Below, in pieces: positions 39,442 through 46,552 of a stretch of 46,552 nt of DNA. The notes under the pieces are model-generated. The model worked only from the letters and a program-made list of their open reading frames with translations. It ran no database searches and was not told the origin of the DNA. The translations under genes and the position numbers were made by a program. This stretch comes from Candidatus Poribacteria bacterium (lineage in GTDB: Bacteria; Poribacteria; WGA-4E; WGA-3G): the NCBI GenBank assembly GCA_022827225.1, contig JAJDTJ010000072.1, forward strand, positions 1 to 46,552, in the 5' to 3' direction. How positions within the stretch are numbered: position 1 is the stretch's first letter; every line of letters starts with the position of its first letter.

Positions 39442-40539
39442 ATGGCTGGTTATGAAGATAAAGGTTCCGAAATTCGGGTAACGAACCTTGAGGCTTACCC
39501 GATGGGCGTGAAGGCGTACGTCAAAATTGAAACGAACATGGACGTTACGGGTTGGGGCGAGATCAACAATATGGAGACCACTGTCACCTGTGCGTTGGCG
39601 CGTTCCCTATCCGAGATGATCATCGGAGAAAACCCGACACGGATTGAGCATCACTGGCAGCGGCTGTTCCGGGCACATCGCAATATCCGAGGCGGCGGAT
39701 TGATGGTGCATACCATCTCCGCCATTGATATGGCACTCTGGGATATTACGGGGAAACTCTGGGGTGTACCGGTGTACCGGCTCCTCGGGGGTCCTTGTCG
39801 CGATAAAATTTGGAAATATCCGAGTCCAAAGGCGATAAAAACGGGACCCGGCGGTTCTAAACCGTTTGCGGGTACCCCTGATGAGATCACTGACATGGTT
39901 AAACGCGTGCATGATGCGCGAGAGAAGGTCGGTTCCGATGGTGCCGTGATGTTTGATGCACATAGTTGTTTACCACCGCCTATCATCAAACAATTTGCGA
40001 GTTACCTGAAGCCTGATGATTTACTTTTCCTTGAGGAGGCGTGGGTGCCGGGCAACATTGAGGTGATGCGGAAAATCAGGGAATCCGTCCCTGTGCCGCT
40101 GGCGACAGGAGAACGCGATCGTACAATATGGGAAGTCCGCGAAATCCTTGAGGCGCAGGTAATTGACATCCTGCAACCCGATGTTGGACACGGTGGCGGT
40201 ATTACACAGGTCAAGAAAGTCGCAGCACTCGCGGAAGCGCATCACGTTCCGATTGCACCGCACTGTACGATGTCCTACCTCGGTCTCACAGCGAGTTTTC
40301 ATTTATCGGCTGCCGTGCCGTTTTTCCTTATCCATGAGGGCTATGAGAACGTCCTTCCGGCAGGTGTTGCCCGCAAGGCGTGGGAGATGGACGAAGAGGG
40401 CTATGTGTCGCTGCCTGAGGGACCCGGTTTAGGGGTTGAGGTGGATGAGGCAAAAGTTATTGAAGTTGGACAGGATGAGCGGAGACGTTTCACCTGGCCG
40501 AATAGCCGATTGGTAGACGGTTCTATTGCTGATTATTAG
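39442..40539 (+). CDS. Enolase-superfamily sugar-acid dehydratase, galactonate-dehydratase-like
   Basis: 365 residues of the mandelate racemase group. Metal ligands are in MFDAHSC, FLEEAW and LATGERD. The general-base pair is in LQPDVGHGGG and PHCTMSY (Asp-His dyad), and a late acidic residue is in IHEGY. The capping-domain words VHTISAIDMALWDITGKLWG VPV are typical. The ERD and APHC arrangement is closest to D-galactonate and related acid-sugar dehydratases, although substrate cannot be read from sequence. TTGACA is seen at 39362-39367 without a clear -10 box, and GAGAGG is about nine bases before ATG. It differs clearly from the dehydratase at 12546, which uses two lysines. Confidence 0.85.
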   Translation: MAGYEDKGSEIRVTNLEAYPMGVKAYVKIETNMDVTGWGEINNMETTVTCALARSLSEMIIGENPTRIEHHWQRLFRAHRNIRGGGLMVHTISAIDMALWDITGKLWGVPVYRLLGGPCRDKIWKYPSPKAIKTGPGGSKPFAGTPDEITDMVKRVHDAREKVGSDGAVMFDAHSCLPPPIIKQFASYLKPDDLLFLEEAWVPGNIEVMRKIRESVPVPLATGERDRTIWEVREILEAQVIDILQPDVGHGGGITQVKKVAALAEAHHVPIAPHCTMSYLGLTASFHLSAAVPFFLIHEGYENVLPAGVARKAWEMDEEGYVSLPEGPGLGVEVDEAKVIEVGQDERRRFTWPNSRLVDGSIADY

Positions 40540-40565
40540 TCTAACACATCAGTATGAGCATTATA

Positions 40566-40590
40566 TAGGCGCGCCTTAGCAGCGCGCCTA
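40566..40590. terminator. Hairpin between convergent genes
   Basis: TAGGCGCGC (40566-40574), CTTAGCA, GCGCGCCTA (40582-40590): a perfect nine-pair stem between convergent genes at 40539 and 40615. No T-run follows, so termination is uncertain. Confidence 0.45.
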
Positions 40591-40614
40591 AATCTGAAGT
40601 TAGACCGGATCTCG

Positions 40615-40980
40615 TTAGCGATGCTGTAATAAGGCACTAACGGCATCGTCTTCACTTTTAAAGCATTTAAGAATCGCGATTAATCGCGTTCTGATAATAA
40701 TATTTCTGATATGCTTGTTCATATTTATGACCGCAATTTTCCCACCACACCGTCGGACCTCGGCATAGATTTTCATAAGTGTACCGAGTCCAGCACCATC
40801 AATTTGAGACACTTCTCTAAAGTCAAACACCAGTCTTGGAGATGAGGCATGTCGAATGAGTGTCTCCTCCACAGTTTCCAAAACTCTTTTGGTACTCGGG
40901 GCGATCACTCTCCCTTTCAGCCTGAAAATAACGATTTCTTTTTTCTCAGATACGGTGATTTTCACAGTATGTCCCACCAA
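40615..40980 (-). CDS. STAS-domain protein (anti-sigma factor antagonist-like)
   Basis: 121 residues. A single STAS domain: IVIFRLKGRVIAP, then LVFDFREVSQIDGAGLGTLM KIY and CGGKIAVINMNKHIRNII. In SpoIIAA-type antagonists the DSSG segment is phosphorylated on serine by an anti-sigma kinase; here it reads DGAG, so there is no hydroxyl to phosphorylate. It may be constitutively active, or be a STAS domain of another partner system. The start is uncertain: a TTG at 40978-40980 or a GTG five codons later. It lies 21 bases after the di-haem lipoprotein gene on the same strand. Confidence 0.85.
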   Translation of the reverse strand: MVGHTVKITVSEKKEIVIFRLKGRVIAPSTKRVLETVEETLIRHASSPRLVFDFREVSQIDGAGLGTLMKIYAEVRRCGGKIAVINMNKHIRNIIIRTRLIAILKCFKSEDDAVSALLQHR

Positions 40981-41001
40981 TGCTGCTGATCCAGTGCCTC
41001 C

Positions 41002-42213
41002 CTAAAGTGATTCAAGGAAGGCAATAACGGCTTGTTGTTTCTCTACCGACAGGTTGAAGAACTTTTCCTTGGCATTCTGTGCCTCGCCCCCGTGTGCTCG
41101 AATCGCACCTTCAAGCGTTGTTGCGCGACCGTCATGAAGAAAAAACGGTGTACCCCCGAGAAATTCTGCCACCAAACGTGTCCCCCAAAGTGGAGCAGTC
41201 CGCCATTCTGTTCCTGTCGCTTCACCATCAGGACGGTTATCTGCTAATTCTTCACCCATATCATGCAAAAGGAAATCGGAGTAAACGTGGACATCTACCC
41301 TGTTCAAAGCATCAATAGGAGATGGTCCCGTCTGCATCGTCGGGACGTGGCAGGCGGCACACCCAATCCGGTTGAAAATCGCATCGCCCCTTTTGACTTG
41401 CCCCGTTATCTCACCACGTGGCGGGGGTGAAAGCAACCGCATGAAAACGACGATATCCATAACCGTTGATCTTTCAATCTCTGGGTCAGGAACAGTGTCC
41501 CCAGTATTGGAAGGCTCCTCTTGTAGAAAACTGTTGGTAACACCCATATCTTGTTGGAATGCCATTGCAGTCTGTTGTACCAACGATGAAACGGATGCTT
41601 TGCGTCCAAACCTTCCAAGCTGCTCACCCGGTCCGCCGCCAATCTCCGTAGTTGGCACAAAATCGGCGGCAGTGACCCAGTGTGGTCTGCCAGAAACACC
41701 GTCGCCATCGGCATCGTCTTCATCGGCGTAGGATAATATGGTTTCAACCGATATATTTTCGATAAGTCCCATTCCGAAAACGGGGGGCGGGAGTCGTGTT
41801 GATTTATCCACACCCATTGGAAGTGTCTCGTAAGACACACCTGGGATGACTTTGTCTTGAAGCTGGGGACCTCCCATATCAAGCATCAGATTATGTCCCA
41901 TACTAAATCGGATGAGCGATAGGTCCGGCATACCACGCCCATTTCCAGGGTGGCAACTTACACACGCCGCCTGATTAAAAATAGGACCTAAACCTTCTTC
42001 TACCGTGAAGACTTTCATGAATGCTTCCTCACCTCGTGTGAATGTGGCACGCAGGTCAGAAGGTAACATTTCAAAAGGGGTCTCAAAATTACCACGCGCG
42101 GGTTCAACATTATCGGCTCCGGGTATTATTAATTTAGTCCTGCCGTCACAACCATTCATGGATATGAGAACAATGAAAACAATACAAAAAACACCAGATA
42201 TTTTCAATTTCAA
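41002..42213 (-). CDS. Di-haem cytochrome c lipoprotein, DUF1111 (thiol oxidoreductase-like)
   Basis: 403 residues. A signal sequence ends at NGC with Cys22, a probable lipoprotein site. Two CxxCH haem sites are C84-VS-C87-H88 and C285-AA-C288-H289. DADGDGVSGRPHWV is a calcium-loop-like stretch. The family is called di-haem oxidoreductase or thiol oxidoreductase-like and is often found next to imelysin-type or iron-uptake genes; its substrate is poorly known. The end FLHDGRATTLEGAIRAHGGE A is shared with MauG/cytochrome c peroxidase relatives. Periplasmic side of a membrane is expected. It reads into the STAS gene 21 bases downstream. Confidence 0.9.
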   Translation of the reverse strand: MKLKISGVFCIVFIVLISMNGCDGRTKLIIPGADNVEPARGNFETPFEMLPSDLRATFTRGEEAFMKVFTVEEGLGPIFNQAACVSCHPGNGRGMPDLSLIRFSMGHNLMLDMGGPQLQDKVIPGVSYETLPMGVDKSTRLPPPVFGMGLIENISVETILSYADEDDADGDGVSGRPHWVTAADFVPTTEIGGGPGEQLGRFGRKASVSSLVQQTAMAFQQDMGVTNSFLQEEPSNTGDTVPDPEIERSTVMDIVVFMRLLSPPPRGEITGQVKRGDAIFNRIGCAACHVPTMQTGPSPIDALNRVDVHVYSDFLLHDMGEELADNRPDGEATGTEWRTAPLWGTRLVAEFLGGTPFFLHDGRATTLEGAIRAHGGEAQNAKEKFFNLSVEKQQAVIAFLESL

Positions 42214-42320
42214 CTCCTTGCAGATGTAGTTAGATCAATATATCGTAGATTTTAGAATGATTTAGACACTCTCAACGCACAAGCAACCGCCTAAACCCTC
42301 ACCGTATATCTTCCATTATC

Positions 42321-42360
42321 TAAGGAGTAGCGGATTAACCCCTAAATCCCCTACTCCTTA
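42321..42360. other. Hairpin in the leader of the di-haem lipoprotein
   Basis: TAAGGAGTAG (42321-42330) pairs with CTACTCCTTA (42351-42360). AACCCCT (42337-42343) in its loop can instead pair with AGGGGTT about 40 bases on, giving alternative folds. Confidence 0.4.
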
Positions 42361-42502
42361 TCCCCAACGTCCCATCCCCTATCAGGGGTTAGGCAACTTT
42401 GGAGGCTTCACGTTTTCAGATAAAAACGGATATAGTATTTTATGATGCGATAAATAGAGGATGTCTATCACAGCAAAAGAACACAACTCAGTTAATTTGA
42501 AT

Positions 42503-42557
42503 GATGTTGGGACAATTTTAAAAATTTATGTATTCTATAATAAATTGTCCCAACATC
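42503..42557. repeat. Fold-back element with perfect 16-bp arms
   Basis: GATGTTGGGACAATTT (42503-42518) and AAATTGTCCCAACATC (42542-42557). The arms resemble the TTTGGACAATT ends of the element at 26215. The rest of 42214-42765 is AT-rich and holds no gene. Confidence 0.65.
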
Positions 42558-42718
42558 AGTAAATTATACTCTGCTTCAATTGATAAGTCAAATTAAATTT
42601 TCAGAAAATTACTGAATTCGCCTAAGAAACGTCCATTAAATTCAGAAAGTCATATCAGCCCTGAGAATAAAAATTTCTACCAGAATATGTATATGTCTTT
42701 ACATTTCCACTGAAAAAT

Positions 42719-42747
42719 TTGAATTAGAGAGAGATTTTTGATATAAT
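42719..42747 (+). promoter_or_regulatory. Promoter of the 1149-residue gene
   Basis: TTGAAT (42719-42724), a 17-base spacer and TATAAT (42742-42747). Transcription would start near 42754, leaving only 12 bases before GTG 42766 but a 69-base leader before ATG 42823. Confidence 0.65.
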
Positions 42748-42765
42748 AATAAATTAACAGGAGTC

Positions 42766-45700
42766 GTGTTCGTTCGTATAAGAATAGATTCTACAATTCA
42801 GTTTAGGAGGCTTCCAATAGCGATGAATTCTCTGAAAGACCTTATTCAGCGCTGTCATGAACGGCATGAAAAGCCTCTTCGACAACGCAAGACAGCGTCA
42901 ACACCTGCGATGTATATAAAGGATCACCTACGCCAGTACGCGGTTTACTGTGCACACCGCTTCCCTGTCCTGCTTCATGATTTAGAACAAGCGGATATCT
43001 CTTTCATGCCTATGGGGCGCGCACCTTGGCATGATCGGGGGCCCGGGGATTTTAGGGGCAAGCGGTTCTTGAAACGCCAAGGCATAACGGATTGGAGCAC
43101 TAAACGATGGGATGCTTCGTGGGGTATTCAGTTGTATACAGGTATCCCTTCGGAACGCAATGGCGCGAGATGGCACGATCTACACTTCAAGTATGCGGCG
43201 ATCTGTGCTGCACCAGAGGCAGTTGTTGCTTGTATTGAGGCACTTGTTAATATTGTTAATAACCCACTTTTAACATTAGGGAAGTCCGGCGGCATCCGCT
43301 TCTCCTGCAGAGTCCAAGATTATCTCCATCCGAATACCGAAGCAGCGAAATTATATATCTATAAAGACACCCCGATACCGGAAAATGTGTATCAACGCGA
43401 TGTATATCTCGAAATATTTGGTCAAGAAGGGCACACACGCTGGGATGCACGCTATGAGATACTCATCGGTAATCTGTTAACGCCACCGGTCATTGCCAAA
43501 GAAGTACTATTCGCGCCTATTGACGCCCTCCGTGTGAAACTCCATGAACCTGCGCCTGATGGCACAGAAGCGAAGCAGATTGTCAACCCTGTACCGCTAT
43601 CGCTCGGTTCAGAGAACCTTGATCTTGCAAGAGAGGCGTTCTTGCAACGTGGATTCTCTTATGTCAGACAAGAGGATGGTCTTCACTACTGGACACGACC
43701 TGAAGGCACTATGGGCAGCGAAGATGTCCTACTCTCGGAAAGCGATGGGGTGGTCAGGGTCAGCGCAGCTACGCCTGACATGGGGCTGCCAACGCAATCC
43801 ACGCCAATCACAGAGGTTTGGGATGATACGGGTATTCTGTCCCCACTATCTGCAACAAGTACCTCTACGCCTGTGAAAGTGAAACAGGTACGAAAAGATG
43901 AACTCAGCCCGTTGGCGATAAAACGTCCACCCCCGGTATTAGGACAACACGGTAACACCGAAGAGGATGAAATACTCCAAAGGGATGTGTTTCAGATAGA
44001 AAGCATCTTTGACCGAGGCGTACGTATTCTTGGTGTTATTACAGGGATAGGTCCTTGGGATAAAGAGTCAGAAGACTCGTATTTCCTTAGTGGTGGTGTA
44101 ATTTCCGTAAATACGCCGGAAATCAAATTCGCTGAAAGCACTGAAAAATACTTTCGAGAGCAGAATATACCATCGGTGGCTTATTGGAAGCCTCGAACAC
44201 ACCGATGGGAACACGTGAAAGACATACCCACTGATGTCCGGATGAAAACACCTTTTCAACATGGAAATGTCTGTGAAGACCCAGAACGATGTTCAGCACT
44301 TGAGGAAAAAGGTGGAAATCCGAATGAAAGTATCTGTCCACAGTGCCCCGTCTATTCAGCGTGTCAGCAGCGTGGATACTTATCCCAATTTGCCGCATTT
44401 CGACAGGCAAAAGTCCAAATGTTGACGATTCCGCAACTGTTTTTTGATCCCCAATATACTGAATTGGTGGAACAGATCCTCGAAAGAGACGATGAAACTG
44501 AACGCCTTTGTGTGCTCAACCAACAGCGCACACATAAACTATTCCTCGAATGTAAACTCTCAAAAAACATTATGGAGGAATGGGCTGCGAACTGGCAGAA
44601 CTGTGCCTTAGGAAACTTCGCAAAAACATTGCTGAGTGCTTTGGAAATTGAAGGCAAATCTTACGCCGATGCCGTCAAAGGCGTACGCGCAGTGATGCAG
44701 ACTTTTGAATGGCAAGAGGACACACTTATCCAGCAGATGTGTCAAGTTAGAATACCTTGTAGGGCGGTGGCGCGCGAGATCGTTGACCCTGATACCGGAA
44801 AGACGTTGGCACACTTTAGCATCAAATTTGAAGGTGGTGCCTCCGCTTACATCCCCTTAGACAAAAACGCCGCGGATAAACTCAGGGCAAAAGGACTTCC
44901 TGTCTTTCTGCAATCCGTTCCACTTAATGAAGACGTAAAAGTTGTAATGCCGATGGCGCAAGCGATTTCATTAGGAATCTTGGATACAAAATCTGTAGAA
45001 AGCATTCAAGCGTTTCCAACGGTCTGTCGCGAGCAAAGTTGGACATTTTGGCATCAACTTAAGCGTTTCTTTGCACATTACACGCGCGACTCAGACGCGC
45101 CCACTCGATGGGATGGTGAAGTCCTGCGGTTTTGGGTGCCCCCTGTGCTCCATACAAGCGTCAAACGCCTTTTGTTGGTATCGTCAGTATTCTCAGAGCA
45201 ACATCTCCACAGAGTGTTTCCGGATGAAAACCTTGAGACCTATTGGACCGAACCCATACCGTGGAGTCAGGGAAACCGCGTCTTTCAGGTTCGCACGGGG
45301 GTCTATCCATCAGAAGCCATTCTCGACTACTACAACTGGAGTAATGTAAGTGTCTCTGAAATAGGTCAACGTTTTCTTACCGGGATCCACGAGGAACTTG
45401 AAGCAGATTTGGGCGTTAAACATGGGATTGTAACGAATAAAAATGTTGCCAGACGTTTGGATGACATTGCAAAGGAAAGGAACGTCTGCTTTGTAGATGA
45501 TTTCCGGAAAACCGGCACGTTAGACACGCTTTCTGAAGCTGCAGATGTCGTTTGGATCCTTGGCACACCACGACTAACGACGGCTGCTATTTGGAAGCGC
45601 GCACAGATATTATTTGGCAACGATGAAAAACCGATCTCTTACGACGGTGAAATTGAGACCGGAACTTACAAAGACCCACGGCTCCACAGTATATATGAAG

Positions 45701-46215
45701 AAGAAGCCGTTTATACCCTCACAGAGGTAATTGTGCAGGCTGAGTTGGACCGATTGACAGATAGGCGGATCGTGTTGATTACGGGAGTACCACTTCCGAA
45801 CATTACGGATAGACCTGAAACTTCCATCTTTGATTGGGAAGATTTTGAGATTGCCGGTGGACTCGATAAACTCCCTGAGGCAATCGCGATACGGGAACGC
45901 TTTGAACAGGAACGTGAGAATCTAACAGCCGAGACCAGCAGAGAAGAAGTTCAGCGCATCTTGGGCTGCTCCGAAAGACAGGCGAACCGCGTGTTACAAA
46001 GACTTAGAGGCGGGAATATCCAGCGTATACCTTTCCGTGAGCAAATTCTTTCCTTGCTTACCGATGGTGAGAAACAGACAGCCGAACTGACTTCAGCCAT
46101 TGACGGACATCCAGAAGCGGTACAACACGAACTCACACGGCTTGTAGGGACCGGTGAGATTGTCAGGGTGCGCCGGGGTGTCTATGCTTTACCGGTTGAA
46201 GAGGGCAAACAATAA
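42766..46215 (+). CDS. Large protein with a five-cysteine cluster, possible helicase-like region and C-terminal winged helices
   Basis: 1149 residues from GTG 42766 (AGGAG directly upstream), or 1130 from ATG 42823 (GGAGG 12 bases upstream). I do not recognise a named family. Residues 50-260 form a compact basic domain (WGIQLYTGIPSERNGARWHD, SGGIRFSCRVQDYLHPNTEA). Residues 340-400 are Thr/Ser/Pro-rich linker. A cysteine cluster C503-x5-C509-x14-C524-x2-C527-x5-C533, ending CPVYSACQQRGYLSQ, looks like a metal or Fe-S site. Residues 780-1010 recall the second helicase lobe of DinG/XPD-like proteins (RLLLVSSVFSEQHLHRVFP) but no Walker A or motif VI is visible. The C-terminus has an HTH (REEVQRILGCSERQANRVLQ RL) and a winged helix (GTGEIVRVRRGVYALP). 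A DNA-acting protein is inferred. Confidence 0.75.
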   Translation: MFVRIRIDSTIQFRRLPIAMNSLKDLIQRCHERHEKPLRQRKTASTPAMYIKDHLRQYAVYCAHRFPVLLHDLEQADISFMPMGRAPWHDRGPGDFRGKRFLKRQGITDWSTKRWDASWGIQLYTGIPSERNGARWHDLHFKYAAICAAPEAVVACIEALVNIVNNPLLTLGKSGGIRFSCRVQDYLHPNTEAAKLYIYKDTPIPENVYQRDVYLEIFGQEGHTRWDARYEILIGNLLTPPVIAKEVLFAPIDALRVKLHEPAPDGTEAKQIVNPVPLSLGSENLDLAREAFLQRGFSYVRQEDGLHYWTRPEGTMGSEDVLLSESDGVVRVSAATPDMGLPTQSTPITEVWDDTGILSPLSATSTSTPVKVKQVRKDELSPLAIKRPPPVLGQHGNTEEDEILQRDVFQIESIFDRGVRILGVITGIGPWDKESEDSYFLSGGVISVNTPEIKFAESTEKYFREQNIPSVAYWKPRTHRWEHVKDIPTDVRMKTPFQHGNVCEDPERCSALEEKGGNPNESICPQCPVYSACQQRGYLSQFAAFRQAKVQMLTIPQLFFDPQYTELVEQILERDDETERLCVLNQQRTHKLFLECKLSKNIMEEWAANWQNCALGNFAKTLLSALEIEGKSYADAVKGVRAVMQTFEWQEDTLIQQMCQVRIPCRAVAREIVDPDTGKTLAHFSIKFEGGASAYIPLDKNAADKLRAKGLPVFLQSVPLNEDVKVVMPMAQAISLGILDTKSVESIQAFPTVCREQSWTFWHQLKRFFAHYTRDSDAPTRWDGEVLRFWVPPVLHTSVKRLLLVSSVFSEQHLHRVFPDENLETYWTEPIPWSQGNRVFQVRTGVYPSEAILDYYNWSNVSVSEIGQRFLTGIHEELEADLGVKHGIVTNKNVARRLDDIAKERNVCFVDDFRKTGTLDTLSEAADVVWILGTPRLTTAAIWKRAQILFGNDEKPISYDGEIETGTYKDPRLHSIYEEEAVYTLTEVIVQAELDRLTDRRIVLITGVPLPNITDRPETSIFDWEDFEIAGGLDKLPEAIAIRERFEQERENLTAETSREEVQRILGCSERQANRVLQRLRGGNIQRIPFREQILSLLTDGEKQTAELTSAIDGHPEAVQHELTRLVGTGEIVRVRRGVYALPVEEGKQ

Positions 46216-46378
46216 GTAGGAGATGGCCATTGTAGATTCGGTGGGCTAAAAAATAAGGACACAAACCTATCCACCTCAAGAACTCCGAAATTCTCAAAAT
46301 ATTTGACCTTCCAAACCCCCTCAAAATTCAACGCTCCAATGTGCCTTCGTCAAGTGACCCCTCATTGCGGTGATAGCA

Positions 46379-46496
46379 CCCACAACCTAAAAGTTGGGGC
46401 TTCGGCTTCGTAGCGTGTGCGGTTTTCCCGAAGGTCAACCGTCTTATTCTCGCTCCACCAGCGGGCGTTTCCCTGTAGGGTCCTACAGGCATATCG
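46379..46496 (-). ncRNA. Right end and probable omega-RNA of a second TnpB element
   Basis: Read on the minus strand, the tail after tnpB has CCTGTAGG/CCTACAGG, then AAACGCCCGCTGGTGGAGCG, which parallels the AACGCC-TGTGGAG of the IS607 copy. The end is a palindrome CCCCAACT-TTT-AGGTTGTGGG (46379-46400), the usual IS200/IS605 right-end hairpin. Confidence 0.6.
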
Positions 46497-46552
46497 TTAC
46501 GTAACGGCTATCCCTGCCCGCAATATGTTTATCGCAGCGTTGATGTCTCTAT
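46497..46552 (-). CDS. tnpB: TnpB, C-terminal end only (cut by the window edge)
   Basis: The minus strand reads RDINAAINILRAGIAVT-stop from the right edge of the window to TAA at 46497-46499. DxNAAxNI is the third RuvC motif at the C-terminus of TnpB. The rest of the gene lies beyond the window. The hairpin end suggests an IS605/IS1341-type element, distinct from the IS607 element at the left edge. Confidence 0.8.
   Translation of the reverse strand, partial: RDINAAINILRAGIAVT

Overview
The window reads as a chromosomal stretch of a free-living or host-associated, uncultured Gram-negative-type bacterium. The style of the genes (lamin-tail surface protein, many sugar-acid enzymes, Uma2 proteins with ARAETAE tails, WD40 and TPR proteins) and the crowd of short dispersed repeats resemble what I know of Candidatus Poribacteria. 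This is an inference from style, not a database match. No rRNA or tRNA gene was seen.

Layout. 1-2.0 kb: an IS607-type transposon (serine recombinase plus TnpB with intact RuvC residues and a likely omega-RNA tail). 2.0-5.3 kb: leuD, decayed carotenoid-type gene pieces, a Uma2 protein, a small membrane protein, and two MITE-like elements. 5.3-9.1 kb: one very large secreted lamin-tail/Ig-like protein. 9.1-12.5 kb: mostly non-coding DNA with repeats, a broken Fic gene under a palindromic operator-like array, and a RAYT (Y1) transposase embedded in arrays of a GTAG-footed palindrome that looks like its own REP family. 12.5-14.7 kb: an enolase-superfamily dehydratase plus a pyrroline-2-carboxylate reductase-like enzyme, a plausible hydroxyproline route. 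14.7-20.6 kb: a peptidoglycan-recycling set (serine hydrolase, NamZ, AnmK) ending in a WD40 protein. 20.7-26.1 kb: cupin isomerase, pgi, and an NtrY/NtrC-like two-component pair in one operon. 26.4-29.2 kb: pseudopilin, prepilin peptidase and a secreted protein. 29.4-32.1 kb: a TPR protein fused to a type IIG-like DNA-specificity domain, an ORF-less IS200/IS605-like element holding a structured RNA (HEARO/IscB omega-RNA-like), and a broken DUF3800 gene. 32.6-36.5 kb: nitroreductase, amidohydrolase, TPR lipoprotein and an orphan DNA methyltransferase. 36.5-39.3 kb: cytochrome b, Rieske protein and a Gfo/Idh oxidoreductase. 39.4-42.2 kb: a second enolase-superfamily enzyme, a STAS protein and a di-haem thiol-oxidoreductase-like lipoprotein. 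42.7-46.2 kb: an 1149-residue protein with a five-cysteine cluster, possible helicase remnant and C-terminal winged helices. 46.4 kb-end: the 3' end of a second TnpB with its own hairpin end.

The strongest unexplained signals are the ORF-less structured RNA element at 31.3-31.7 kb, the RAYT/REP landscape at 10-12.4 kb, the TPR-specificity-domain fusion, the large cysteine-cluster protein, and a set of intergenic regions each built of its own short repeated word facing an inverted copy. One GGAAGG-type microsatellite of that kind sits in frame inside anmK.
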